Assembly (NCBI GenBank): GCA_966424055.1
Contig: CBJLMB010000029.1
Span: forward strand, 1-64,000
DNA from: Deminuibacter sp966424055
GTDB taxonomy: Bacteria; Bacteroidota; Bacteroidia; Chitinophagales; Chitinophagaceae
Length of the DNA: 64,000 nucleotides
Direction of reading: 5' to 3'
In this document: piece by piece, positions 45,275-53,795 of the stretch
Numbering within the stretch: position 1 is the first letter of the stretch
Layout: the number at the start of each line of letters is the position of its first letter
Program-made: the position numbers and the translations under genes
The notes under the pieces: model-generated
Told to the model about the DNA's origin: nothing
What the model saw: the letters and a program-made list of their open reading frames with translations, nothing else
Database searches by the model: none

Positions 45275-45296
45275 AATAAGTGAGCGATCGCTTATT
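45275..45296 (-). promoter_or_regulatory. TetR operator copy 2 (before the tetR gene)
   Basis: The second AATAAG-N10-CTTATT palindrome (9 of 11 positions paired, core GTGAGCGATCGC), one base upstream of the tetR start. Binding here would block the regulator's own transcription or the start of its message. Confidence 0.75.
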
Positions 45297-45390
45297 TAAA
45301 AAAATATTTTTCATTTTAACCCACCAGCGCACTTTCTTTCCCGGGGGAAACTGTTATGTTATTGAAAATGAAAAGCTGCCTATTTAATAA

Positions 45391-45720
45391 TTATACTTTG
45401 ACAACCGCAATAAAAGCCGCCAGCAGGGTAAATGCCACCAGCAGGTAATAAGCCGCCGGGCTCAACGGTTTTTTGCTGTACAGGATATTGATAACGGTAA
45501 CGCCTGCGAAAAGCGATGTTTTGGGAATGATCTTGTAATAATTGATCGCCGGATATTTTAATGCTACCAGCAATAGACCGGTTGCCAGCAGAATTATGCC
45601 CAGCACCAGCCCGTACGGATCTTTTACCCTGTTTTTCTTTGGATACAACAGCGCCAGTTTAACCAGGTACGATAGAAAAGCGGCAAAATGAACCAGCAAA
45701 ACAACATTGAATAGTAACAT
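45391..45720 (-). CDS. Small four-helix membrane protein of unknown function
   Basis: A 109-residue very hydrophobic protein with four predicted membrane helices separated by short basic loops (LLYPKKNRVKDPYG, LYSKKPLSP). I do not recognise a family. It follows the DUF4267 gene by 3 bp on the same strand, so the two are surely cotranscribed and probably act together in the inner membrane. No charged or catalytic residues stand out within the helices. Confidence 0.75.
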   Translation of the reverse strand: MLLFNVVLLVHFAAFLSYLVKLALLYPKKNRVKDPYGLVLGIILLATGLLLVALKYPAINYYKIIPKTSLFAGVTVINILYSKKPLSPAAYYLLVAFTLLAAFIAVVKV

Positions 45721-45723
45721 GAT

Positions 45724-46116
45724 TTATTTTTTATTGTTGGAAAGAAAATAATAAGCACCCAGTACCACTGCCAGTACAATGGCGGTAAGATGCGGGTATA
45801 AACGTACAGCCTGGTATCCCGGTTGTGTATGTACAATAAGGAGGTCGGCCGTAGGAACGATTGCGCCTGCCAGTAATAAAACACCCAGCGCCCGGTACTC
45901 TTTTGTCAGCAGTAGCAGGGTGATGGATAAACCCGTGAACAGGTCGCGTATACCTTTGATATAATGAAAAGAATAATTGCCCTCCACAGGCACATGGATG
46001 CCAAAGCCGGTTTCTGCTGCCGACGGCGCCAGTAAAAAGCGGGTACCGATAAACAACAGTCCCAACCCCGTAACTAATGCCAGTGTGAATGTTGTGTTTT
46101 TGATCAGTTGTTTCAT
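45724..46116 (-). CDS. DUF4267-like small membrane protein
   Basis: A 130-residue protein with four predicted membrane helices. The pattern LGLLFIGTRFLLAP followed by GIRDLFTGL and PTADLLIV resembles DUF4267 proteins. The ATG at 46116 is preferred over a TTG at 46137. It lies between the Crp/Fnr-like regulator (72 bp upstream) and the 109-residue membrane protein (3 bp downstream), all on the minus strand, so the regulator may control the pair. Function unknown. Confidence 0.78.
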   Translation of the reverse strand: MKQLIKNTTFTLALVTGLGLLFIGTRFLLAPSAAETGFGIHVPVEGNYSFHYIKGIRDLFTGLSITLLLLTKEYRALGVLLLAGAIVPTADLLIVHTQPGYQAVRLYPHLTAIVLAVVLGAYYFLSNNKK

Positions 46117-46187
46117 TGCGTTGTGTTTTAATAACAAGGCAAAGCTATCAGCCGGCAGCGGGGTTTTCGTTCACCTGGGTTAACAAA

Positions 46188-46763
46188 TCAGGACTGTGCC
46201 AATCTTTTTCTGATACGGCTCAGCGATTGTGGTTTAACACCTACAAAAGAAGAAATATAATACTGGGGCACCCGTTGCTGAAGGTCGGGGTAGGTCTGGA
46301 GAAAAAGCAGGTAGCGCTCTTCAGGCTGATGGGTATACAGCGAGGTGATGTCCCGTATCGCTTGTACAAATAAATGTTCACAAATCAGGCGGCCGAATTT
46401 CTGTCCCTCCGGTAGCTGTTCATATAACAACTGCAGGTTATTATACGACATAACCAGCAATGTGCTGTCTTCAATGAACTGGATGCTCTTGGTGGAAGCA
46501 GAATGATCGAGAAAACTTTCATAATTACATACAAAATTGTATTCCTTCCCGAAACCATACACTTTCTCTTCACCATTGTTGTTGATAAAATAACGTACCA
46601 GGCCGTTCATGATAAAGCCTGCTTCCCTGCAAACCTGCCCTTCTTTCAAAAAGAAATCACCTTTTTTGTACTGCCTTTCTGTGAAAAGTGTTGAAACTAC
46701 CTGTTTGTCGGTTTCGCTTAGCCGGATGAACTGCTCAAATGCCTGTATCAGCTCTACGTACAT
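46188..46763 (-). CDS. Crp/Fnr-family transcription regulator
   Basis: A 191-residue regulator. A cyclic-nucleotide-binding-like beta-barrel occupies about residues 20-115 (YKKGDFFLKEGQVCREAGFIMNGLVRYF), followed by the dimer helix and a short C-terminal HTH (QYYISSFVGVKPQSLSRIRKRL). It lacks a cysteine cluster and the phosphate-binding arginine motif of true Crp, so the effector is unknown. This short form is common in Bacteroidota. It probably drives the two small membrane-protein genes downstream. Confidence 0.88.
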   Translation of the reverse strand: MYVELIQAFEQFIRLSETDKQVVSTLFTERQYKKGDFFLKEGQVCREAGFIMNGLVRYFINNNGEEKVYGFGKEYNFVCNYESFLDHSASTKSIQFIEDSTLLVMSYNNLQLLYEQLPEGQKFGRLICEHLFVQAIRDITSLYTHQPEERYLLFLQTYPDLQQRVPQYYISSFVGVKPQSLSRIRKRLAQS

Positions 46764-46926
46764 GGTATTGAATATTGTTGATGAATGCCGGCAGTAGTAT
46801 GGGTTAATAAAAGATACCTGCCAGGGCTAATATCCTGAAAAAAGACGAGATTGTTATGAGCTCTGCTTTCTTTTTCCGGGCAGGCAGGCTACTTGCCGTA
46901 AATATGCTTATCTTTAATTTTCGAAT

Positions 46927-46939
46927 GATCAGTCTAAAA
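46927..46939 (+). promoter_or_regulatory. Operator half-site before the TetR gene at 46947
   Basis: GATCAGTCTAAAA lies 7 bp before the start codon. The reverse complement of the same 13 bases (TTTTAGACTGATC) recurs at 47573 just after the gene, in front of the thioesterase. Sites of the AGACTGATCRGTC kind are typical of TetR operators. Confidence 0.6.
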
Positions 46940-46946
46940 TTAATCA

Positions 46947-47558
46947 ATGTACAAACCGGAAGCTACGAACGAAGCGTCACAGGGCAAAAAAGGCCGGCCA
47001 CGTGAGTTTGACCGTGATAAGGTGATACAGGCCACTGCGACCGTTTTTTTCAGGCAGGGATACTATGCCAGCTCTGTTGATGATATTTGTACGGCCACAG
47101 GCCTTGCCAGGGGAAGTTTGTATGGTATTTTTCCCGACAAAAAAGAGATGTTGCTGGCCTCACTGGACCTGTTCAAAAAAGGTGCACTTGCCCGGCTTGC
47201 GGATAACCTGAAAACTTATCCGGGAAAAAAAGGGATACAGCAGGCTTTGCTGCATTATATCCGTACCTCGGTATCGGGAAAGCGGGGCTGCCTCATTACC
47301 AATGAGGCGCTGGAAATGTTGCCGCAAGACAAAGAGGTAGCTGCCAAAGTGGAAGAAGTGTTCAGGGAAATGGCCACCCTGCTTGCCGGGGCGGTGCGGA
47401 AAGGGCAGTTTGCCGGTGACCTGCGAAGCGGGATGAGCAGGCAGGCTGCGGCCAATTTCCTGTTGTGTGTAATACAGGGGCTACGCGTAATGGGCAGGGT
47501 ATACAAAGCCACCGAATTACAGCAGGTAGCCACAATGGCGATGAAGTCGATCGTATAA
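46947..47558 (+). CDS. TetR/AcrR-family regulator (AcrR C-terminal type)
   Basis: A 203-residue regulator. The HTH is at about 22-68 (FDRDKVIQATATVFFRQGYYASSVDDICTATGLARGSLYGIFPDKKEML), followed by a C-terminal part with SVSGKRGCLITNEALEMLPQD and AAANFLLCVIQGLRVMGR. Matching operator-like sites flank the gene at 46927 and 47573. The downstream thioesterase is the likely target and reads in the same direction 50 bp later, but it carries a frameshift. Confidence 0.92.
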   Translation: MYKPEATNEASQGKKGRPREFDRDKVIQATATVFFRQGYYASSVDDICTATGLARGSLYGIFPDKKEMLLASLDLFKKGALARLADNLKTYPGKKGIQQALLHYIRTSVSGKRGCLITNEALEMLPQDKEVAAKVEEVFREMATLLAGAVRKGQFAGDLRSGMSRQAAANFLLCVIQGLRVMGRVYKATELQQVATMAMKSIV

Positions 47559-47572
47559 ATTTTTTTACCCAT

Positions 47573-47594
47573 TTTTAGACTGATCGGTCAATAA
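47573..47594 (+). promoter_or_regulatory. Operator-like site before the thioesterase
   Basis: TTTTAGACTGATC followed by GGTCAATA. The centre AGAC-TGATCG-GTC is nearly palindromic, and the first 13 bases repeat the site at 46927 in inverted orientation. It ends 15 bp before the thioesterase ATG at 47609. Confidence 0.6.
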
Positions 47595-47608
47595 ATAAAA
47601 TTAACCTC

Positions 47609-48189
47609 ATGAACAAAATACCGGTATTGGAATACCTGCAAAAACAGCTGGATGGTACATTAACCCGCAGGCAGCAACCCATAGGCAATACCCCACTGCT
47701 ATATCAGTAACGCTGGGTATAAAGCTGCTGGCTGCAGGTGAGGGAACAGCTGCTGTTGAAATAGAGGCAGACCGTGCCCGGCATGGTAACCGGCAGGGTA
47801 CGGTGCATGGTGGCCTGCTTGGCGAACTGGCCGATGCGGCTATTGGTACAGCTCATTCCACGCTGATAAAGGAAGGCGAATCGTTCACTACTATCGAGCT
47901 AAAGATAAATTTTTACCGTCCTGTATGGAAGACCAGGCTTACGGCATCAGCAAAACCCATACAGGCAGGCCAAACCATTACGCATTATTACTGCGAAATA
48001 AAACGGGAAGATGGCAAACTGGTGGCCACTGCAACCAGCACAGTGATGACATTGCGGGGTGAAAAAGCAAGGGCAGGTGAGGGATATTTTAAAACACTTC
48101 TCCCAGGTTTACGGCAATACCCTGCGAACCGTTTAACCCGAAACCATAATCGATACAGATATTGGCACCTGAATGCTTGTTCACTTTAA
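47609..48189 (+). pseudogene. Frameshifted PaaI-type hotdog thioesterase
   Basis: The reading frame from ATG 47609 gives a normal opening (MNKIPVLEYLQKQLDG ... QQPIGNTP) but stops at 47708. From about 47692 the neighbouring frame continues with TAISVTLGIKLLAAGEGTAAVEIEAD and the hotdog signature QGTVHGGLLGELADAAIGTA. The two halves join exactly if one C is restored in the CCCC run at 47691-47694. The downstream frame also lacks a stop at the usual family end (after MTLRGEKA) and runs to 48189, about 100 bp into the convergent barrel gene. It is either a decayed gene, a sequencing error in a homopolymer or, less likely, a slippage site. An intact product would hydrolyse acyl-CoA or similar thioesters. 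Confidence 0.85.
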
Positions 48190-49312
48190 ACCGGAGCCCG
48201 GCGCCATAGCCAGGGTCAAAATCATGGTAATGACTGGCCTGGTTTTTTTTGAATGATTGCACATTGGCAAAAACAACCCCGCCGATCAGTCCATTTCTTG
48301 AAATAGCAAAGCGGTCTTCTATTTCCAGGTAGGTCATATTGGCTCCCCTGAACCGGCCTTGTATATAGCCCCTGCCTGTATTGAACTGGTCATCCCAGCC
48401 GGTGCTGGGCAATAGCAGGTAAGGTGGTTTGTTGCCATAAGTAAGCCAGTTAAAGCTCCAGAGGGCGAGAATATTTCTGCCGCTATTGTTCAGTTTAAAA
48501 TATTTGCGCAGGTCTACCTGTATCGAAGTCCAGTTGCTGCTGCTGCCGAGTGAAACCATGCTGGGATGATACACCACGCTGCCATAAAACCCATTGAATG
48601 AATTAAGCGGGTTTATTCTTGAATCGAAAAGAACACGCACCACAGGGCCATTGGCCGATTCTGTACTGCTAAGTCCATAGCGCTGGAAACTGGTTATTAC
48701 ACCTGGCGGGGGATTCACTTCGCGGATGTTCCAGATATAGTCAATATAATAGCCCAGGCCCGCATACAGGTTTTTGATGATATACCGCAGCACAGAAGTA
48801 TGCAGTTTGATATACGAAAAATTGATGGTATACCCATTTGAATACTGGCTGTGCCCACCCAGCCCGAAAGTGGTGGAGGGATATTTCATAAAACGCCAGT
48901 CGGCAATGATATTGTATTTGTTGCCCTTGGTCCATATATCGGCAAGAACAGGAAGAATGATCTGGTTATACTGCGAATAGGTGATGCTGGTAGAAACCTC
49001 TGAAACCTTTGATTGCTGCGGATTACCGGTATAAAATGCCAGGTTATCGCTCAGTACTGCCGCAACACCTGTTTGCAGGGTATAGCCGATAGCAGGGAAA
49101 GGCGCGTTGTGAAATTTGCCTTCAGAACGGGGTGGTGCCGACTTTTTGAACAATTTGTGGTACACATCGATCAGGTCTTTTTGCCCGGCCATAGCAGCCG
49201 AATCGCCGGGCTGTGCCATGTTTTGCGCGAAGCCGGGAATACCGGCAAGCATAAAAGCCAGCAGGGACAGGTTGATGGTATATTGTACTATCCGGTTTAT
49301 CAGGGTATTCAC
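48089..49312 (-). CDS. Omp85/BamA-TamA-like outer-membrane barrel protein
   Basis: A 407-residue exported protein (signal IVQYTINLSLLAFMLAGIPGFAQ). Most of it is alternating-residue beta strands. A surface-antigen-like segment GRGYIQGRFRGANMTYLEIEDRFAISRNGLIGGVVF (written here in parts: GRGYIQGRFRG, then LEIEDRF) corresponds to the Omp85 barrel loop 6 and following strands, and the protein ends with phenylalanine. POTRA domains are absent, so it is a short, barrel-only Omp85 relative, common in Bacteroidota and of unknown cargo. Its 3' end overlaps the frameshifted thioesterase. Confidence 0.8.
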   Translation of the reverse strand: MNTLINRIVQYTINLSLLAFMLAGIPGFAQNMAQPGDSAAMAGQKDLIDVYHKLFKKSAPPRSEGKFHNAPFPAIGYTLQTGVAAVLSDNLAFYTGNPQQSKVSEVSTSITYSQYNQIILPVLADIWTKGNKYNIIADWRFMKYPSTTFGLGGHSQYSNGYTINFSYIKLHTSVLRYIIKNLYAGLGYYIDYIWNIREVNPPPGVITSFQRYGLSSTESANGPVVRVLFDSRINPLNSFNGFYGSVVYHPSMVSLGSSSNWTSIQVDLRKYFKLNNSGRNILALWSFNWLTYGNKPPYLLLPSTGWDDQFNTGRGYIQGRFRGANMTYLEIEDRFAISRNGLIGGVVFANVQSFKKNQASHYHDFDPGYGAGLRFKVNKHSGANICIDYGFGLNGSQGIAVNLGEVF

Positions 49313-49512
49313 ACCAAAAATGCTATTGGGTTAAGATAAGCAATAAGTCATGGATCTGTGATGAATACGCTGTTTTAACATATAATTTGTGATTAACGGC
49401 CTGTGCTTCCGTGAAATACCGGTTGCATACAATAACTCAAAAGCAAGAATATAGCAGGGTTCATACATAAACACCCTCATTTTATGCATGCAATAAGGTA
49501 CATGCTGCCGGA

Positions 49513-50010
49513 TCAGGAGTTCAGTACTTTTTTGAGACGCACGTTTTTATTGCGCAGGTCGATACCGCCTTCGAGTAACGATTTAAGGTTAGCGGCATAA
49601 AAGGTCCATCCATTGGAGCAGCCCACATAATAATTGACCATCGATCTTTCATCTGTTGCGATCGATTCCTGTACCAGTTCCATCATCGTTTCATTGTCTT
49701 CCATACCAATGTGTACATCCACAATGCCTGCTTTACCAAATACAAAACGCAGGTGATTGCGGCCGTTGGCTGCAATAATTTCGCCTTGTTCCGGCGATTC
49801 ATCATACCCATGCCAATGCCAGGTATAATGGTCTCCTTTTTCCAGCTGGCTGTGTTTGTCTTTGGTATTGCCTGCTGCATCGGTAAAAATGGCTTCGCGC
49901 AGAAACCAGCTTTCCAGTGCTGCAGGTGTTGCCCATGCATCGTATACCTGCTGTACTGTACTCCTGATGGGGATTCTTACAGTAAATCGTGTCCAGTCAT
50001 GGTTGTTCAT
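49513..50010 (-). CDS. SRPBCC (AHSA1-like) domain protein
   Basis: A 165-residue cytoplasmic protein with the START/AHSA1 fold: FTVRIPIRSTVQQVYDAWATPAALESWFL opens the domain, then GDHYTWHWHGYDESPEQGEIIAANG, and the C-terminal helix GWTFYAANLKSLLEGGIDLR closes it. The fold binds hydrophobic ligands or acts as a cochaperone-like module; no partner is adjacent. The 200-bp gap after it towards the barrel gene shows no feature. It is divergent from the secreted protein at 50134. Confidence 0.88.
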   Translation of the reverse strand: MNNHDWTRFTVRIPIRSTVQQVYDAWATPAALESWFLREAIFTDAAGNTKDKHSQLEKGDHYTWHWHGYDESPEQGEIIAANGRNHLRFVFGKAGIVDVHIGMEDNETMMELVQESIATDERSMVNYYVGCSNGWTFYAANLKSLLEGGIDLRNKNVRLKKVLNS

Positions 50011-50133
50011 AAAATAAATTTTGTTTTTAACATCAGAAAAAAATAAAACAGGTGTACCGGAATAAAAGTTCAGTACCCGGTATAAACTTGTTTTTCGGCG
50101 CTGCAGCTTATCTTTACCTCAAACTCGAGATCC

Positions 50134-50751
50134 ATGAAACCCTTTGTTATTGCAGTATTGGGCTTGTTGCTAACCCATGCATCCCTGGCCCAGAATGATA
50201 GCCTGATTAACCAGGCCGCAACAGCTGTATGCGACTGCCTCAGTCGTAAAGATATGAACGCCATACAAACAAAAGAGCAGGCTGATAAAGCAGTGATGGA
50301 TTGCTTTATGGCTTCAGGAATGAGTTATATGATGAAGATAGTGGAAGCACGCGGTTTGAGCATGAGCGATTCAAAGGCCATGCACGAACTGGGCAAAGAA
50401 ATTGGTAAAGCCATGCTGCTGCAGGGCTGTAAGCCCTTTGTAAACATATCCATGGTACTGGCCAAACAAACGGGCGAAGAGCGCTCAGCGGAAGAATACA
50501 GCATCAGTGGCGTGGTTACTAATGTGGAAGAAAAGGATTTTGTGTACATCACCCTGAAAAGTGCAGAAGGACGAGCGTACCGTTTTATCTGGCTGCGCTA
50601 TTTTCCCGGTTCGGATGAACTGAAAAATAAATTGTCTTCATTAAAAGGCAAGAAGCTATCCGTACGCTGGAGGGAGATAGAAACCTACCTGCCTACGGCA
50701 AAGGACTATTTTAAACAGAAAGAGATTACGGAAGCAAAAACAGCAGAATAA
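50134..50751 (+). CDS. Secreted protein of unknown function with N-terminal cysteine motif
   Basis: A 205-residue protein with a clear signal peptide (MKPFVIAVLGLLLTHASLAQ). The mature N-terminal half is helical with cysteines in AVCDCLS, DCFMAS and QGCKPF, spaced as if to form disulfides. The C-terminal half (about 125-190) is predicted beta strand (YSISGVVTNVEEKDFVYITLKS, RFIWLRYFPGS). I do not recognise it with confidence; similar small secreted proteins are frequent in this family of bacteria. The next gene starts 45 bp downstream. Confidence 0.72.
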   Translation: MKPFVIAVLGLLLTHASLAQNDSLINQAATAVCDCLSRKDMNAIQTKEQADKAVMDCFMASGMSYMMKIVEARGLSMSDSKAMHELGKEIGKAMLLQGCKPFVNISMVLAKQTGEERSAEEYSISGVVTNVEEKDFVYITLKSAEGRAYRFIWLRYFPGSDELKNKLSSLKGKKLSVRWREIETYLPTAKDYFKQKEITEAKTAE

Positions 50752-50796
50752 TTCCTTTGCACCAGCGCTTTTTCTATACATGATACCTTTGCCATT

Positions 50797-51705
50797 ATGT
50801 TTATTATAACAGATCACTCCCGCAACCTGTTTATTATTTCTGATCAAAGTGGAGGCGATATGGCCCCGCTGATCTGTAACAGGACAGGAACCATCAATAC
50901 AGTACTGGATCAATACCCTGGCTACCGGTGTGTGGACTGGCATAGTGAAAAAAGTTTGCTGATACTGGTTTCGCAGATGTACAGCGGATCGAGAAAACTG
51001 GTGTCAAACATGATCGTGTTGCAGGTTGATACGGGACATGTGTTATTCAGCAGCGATAAGCACCTGTATTACCAGGCATTGTTCAATGCAGCAGGCACAC
51101 ATGTGTTACTGGAAGCGTTTAAACAAAAACCAGTATGGGTAGAGCTCTCTTCAGGAGCGATTGTCAACACATTGCCGGTTGAGATCAGGCTGATGAATGG
51201 TACATACCGGCATGAGCAGAACCAGCTGTATTTGCCCCTGGAAAATAAAAAAGCCTGGCTGCAGGTGGATGGCAGCCTTTTTACTTCCACCCTGGTAAAA
51301 ACACCATTTGCCGGCCGCGTGAGTAAAATGCACTATCGCAACGGACGTTTTCTGCTGCTTACAGAAGACGACAAATTGTTCTGCTGCGATGAACAGTTCA
51401 AAACATTATGGCAGTGCAATTTTCTGGAGCTGGGTAAAGATGCAGGGCGTGTTTATGGCAGCGATATACTGGTGACAGAAGATGGTACACTGGTATCTGT
51501 AAGTGCCAGTGCCACCGAAGCCAATGGATGGGGTGCTGAATATGTACTGGATATAGAAAACGGTACCGTAAAGCAGGTTATACAAAACTACCAGGGCAGG
51601 GGCAGGGTTGCCGGCAGCTATTTTGGCCGCGAGCTGATGCTGCACAGCCAGCGCCTGCTACACCTGGATACCGGCGAAGTGAAAGATTTTTCACCACAGG
51701 TATAA
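50797..51705 (+). CDS. Unknown protein with beta-propeller-like repeats
   Basis: A 302-residue soluble protein without a signal peptide. Repeating beta-strand units with turn motifs such as NLFIISDQSGG, KSLLILVSQMYSG, RFLLLTEDDKLFCCDEQ and TEDGTLVSVSAS suggest a propeller, but no WD or Kelch signature is clear. It is probably cytoplasmic. Its start lies 45 bp after the secreted protein, so both may share a transcript. No function can be assigned. Confidence 0.7.
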   Translation: MFIITDHSRNLFIISDQSGGDMAPLICNRTGTINTVLDQYPGYRCVDWHSEKSLLILVSQMYSGSRKLVSNMIVLQVDTGHVLFSSDKHLYYQALFNAAGTHVLLEAFKQKPVWVELSSGAIVNTLPVEIRLMNGTYRHEQNQLYLPLENKKAWLQVDGSLFTSTLVKTPFAGRVSKMHYRNGRFLLLTEDDKLFCCDEQFKTLWQCNFLELGKDAGRVYGSDILVTEDGTLVSVSASATEANGWGAEYVLDIENGTVKQVIQNYQGRGRVAGSYFGRELMLHSQRLLHLDTGEVKDFSPQV

Positions 51706-51866
51706 AACGCCCGGGCGCTGACTGCAGTGTATCACCAGAACAGCAATGCCACCATGTTTCCGTTCACGCCGGATGGTACAGCCATCGTCGCCTGCTGCTG
51801 CGATATAAAAACACAAGCTGCCAAAATAAAAAATACCGTTCTTATAAATAGTGATAATATTGAAGC

Positions 51867-52229
51867 ATGATTCGCGCCTACTATTTATATACCGGGGATG
51901 ACGGCAACGCCCATGTGACGAAGGGAACTGTCAGTGAGATAGGGCAGACAGAAGTTTTATCCATCCACTTCAAAGAAACCCAGCCCCATGCCTCGTTCGA
52001 CTGGCATAATGCGCCTGTTACGCAATACGTGATCACCCTGGCTGGCATACTGGAGTTTACAACCGCCGGTGGAGAAGTATTTATCCTTGAGCCCGGTGAT
52101 GTACTGGTTGCCATGGATACAACCGGTGACGGGCATCGCTGGCGCCTGCTGAACAACGAGCCCTGGAAACGGGCCTATGTGATTTTCAGGGAAGGGACTG
52201 CACCCAATTTTATTCCTGATCCTGCATAA
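51867..52229 (+). CDS. Small cupin-domain protein
   Basis: A 120-residue single-domain cupin. The two cupin motifs are recognisable around HNAPVTQYVITLAGILEFTT (first) and GGEVFILEPGDVLVAMDTTGDGHRW (second). The metal set is incomplete: the first motif shows one clear histidine (HNAP) and the second a histidine in GDGHRW. It could be an isomerase, dioxygenase or sensor; nothing nearby tells. The 294 bp after it hold no supported gene. Confidence 0.8.
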   Translation: MIRAYYLYTGDDGNAHVTKGTVSEIGQTEVLSIHFKETQPHASFDWHNAPVTQYVITLAGILEFTTAGGEVFILEPGDVLVAMDTTGDGHRWRLLNNEPWKRAYVIFREGTAPNFIPDPA

Positions 52230-52523
52230 ATGCAGGCCGTTCATACTACCGGAAAAAATCTTTTAAAAAACTTGGGAAATACATAAGGGTAACCAGTGCC
52301 CTGGCGTGTCGTATCGAAAAATACATAATGCCCCGTATTTGCCTGCCTGTGTATCACCTCCGGCACCCGGATGTATTTGCCGGGAACTGCCATAATAAAA
52401 CTGCTTTGCCCGCCACCCGGAATGTGAGTGAATGCCTGTCTACATAACAGCTTCCGGGTTCCCACACTAATGGCCGCTGCTGCTCAGCACAACCTGTTTG
52501 TTTCAGTACCCTAATACCGCTTT

Positions 52524-53735
52524 ATGCATAATCTTACCAAGATCAGGATTTTCCGCATCGCCTTGTATATTACTTACCCGCTTGCATTCATCCTGCTGTA
52601 CCTTCCTGCATGTTGCAGAAGAAAAAAAACTACTGCCGTTTTTTTCTATTTTGACCGCTATGTAATTGGCGGTGCCCAGCGGATAACGCTGGCGATACTG
52701 GAAAGTGTAAAAGATATTCCTAAAAATGTGTACTTCACCCGCCGCTCTGCGAATACCGGATTGCTGGATGCATTCAATGCTGTTCCCGGAGCAGTGAACC
52801 GGGATGTGCATTTCTGGTGCGATCATTTATTGTTCCGCCTTTTTACCGTTCATTATTTTGCCTTTTACCTGAACAGGCATCCGGATGCCGTGATACTGAG
52901 CTCCAACAGTACTTTTTTTTACGATATGCTTCCTTTTTTAGGGAAGCATGTGAAAACAATCGAGCTGCTGCACAATTTTACATTCGGCAAAAAAGGGATG
53001 GAGTTTTTCGGGCTGGCCAATCATCGTTATTTAAGCTGCCGCATGATAACGGATACTGCTACAGGGGCACGTATCCGCGAGCAATACCAGCAATACCATG
53101 TTCCACCGGGTTACCTGGACCGGGTAATGCTGGCAGAGTTTGGTGTTCAATTGCCTCCCCTTTGCATGAAAGATTTTTCCCTGCCACTCAAAATCATTTA
53201 TGCAGGAAGAGGGGGCAGCCAGAAAAGAGTATGGCTGATCAGCCGTGTGGCAGAATATTTTATCAACAGCAAAGAACCGGTTGAATTTCATTTTGCAGGA
53301 ACCATGACAGATGATCTCTCACCCGCAGTAAAAAAGCATTGCCATATACACGGGGAGTTAAGTGAAAAAGAGGCGCTGGATCAGCTTTACCAAAAGCAGC
53401 ATGTTGTGATACTTACCTCTGCCTATGAAGGGTTTCCCGTGGTAATTAAAGAAGCAATGATGTATGGCTGTGTACCTCTTGTAACGGCGCTTGCAGAAAT
53501 TAAAACACATCTTTCCCATCTGAATAATGCATTGCTTGTTGATGAGATAGAAGATGAAGAGGCTGTGGTGGCAAAGGCGGTCAGCTGCATCCGCCTGCTG
53601 ATCAGCGATCCAGCGCTGTTGGCTCAATTATCAGGCAATGCACGCCGGTATGGTGAGGCTAATTTTACCAGGGACAATTTTATGCGTATTTGCAGAAACC
53701 TGCTGACAACACCTGTTGTTTCGCACACCAGTTAG
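52524..53735 (+). CDS. GT4-family glycosyltransferase with N-terminal membrane segment
   Basis: A 403-residue GT-B glycosyltransferase. A hydrophobic helix (residues about 9-30, IFRIALYITYPLAFILLYL) probably anchors it to the inner membrane. The acceptor domain starts with FDRYVIGGAQRITLAILE (GGAQR at 49-53). The donor domain shows IIYAGRGGSQKRVWLI (225-239) and the EX7E motif in YEGFPVVIKE (Glu302 and Glu310), the site for the nucleotide-sugar. The sugar and acceptor are unknown. It stands alone between gene-poor gaps, outside any obvious polysaccharide cluster. Confidence 0.9.
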   Translation: MHNLTKIRIFRIALYITYPLAFILLYLPACCRRKKTTAVFFYFDRYVIGGAQRITLAILESVKDIPKNVYFTRRSANTGLLDAFNAVPGAVNRDVHFWCDHLLFRLFTVHYFAFYLNRHPDAVILSSNSTFFYDMLPFLGKHVKTIELLHNFTFGKKGMEFFGLANHRYLSCRMITDTATGARIREQYQQYHVPPGYLDRVMLAEFGVQLPPLCMKDFSLPLKIIYAGRGGSQKRVWLISRVAEYFINSKEPVEFHFAGTMTDDLSPAVKKHCHIHGELSEKEALDQLYQKQHVVILTSAYEGFPVVIKEAMMYGCVPLVTALAEIKTHLSHLNNALLVDEIEDEEAVVAKAVSCIRLLISDPALLAQLSGNARRYGEANFTRDNFMRICRNLLTTPVVSHTS

Positions 53736-53795
53736 ACCAGCGACGGTACAGGAGATGCCATTGATGTATAAAGCGGTTTGTTAAAAATAAGCTTG

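Noticed and set aside
44636..45296. The two palindromes as transposon ends
   Set aside because: They bracket only the TetR gene and sit at operator positions before start codons; there is no transposase or target duplication.
52241..52465. Minus-strand 74-codon open frame in the gap before the glycosyltransferase
   Set aside because: It begins with GTG, has no recognisable domain or ribosome-binding site, and I see no partner; the peptide is compositionally plausible but unsupported.
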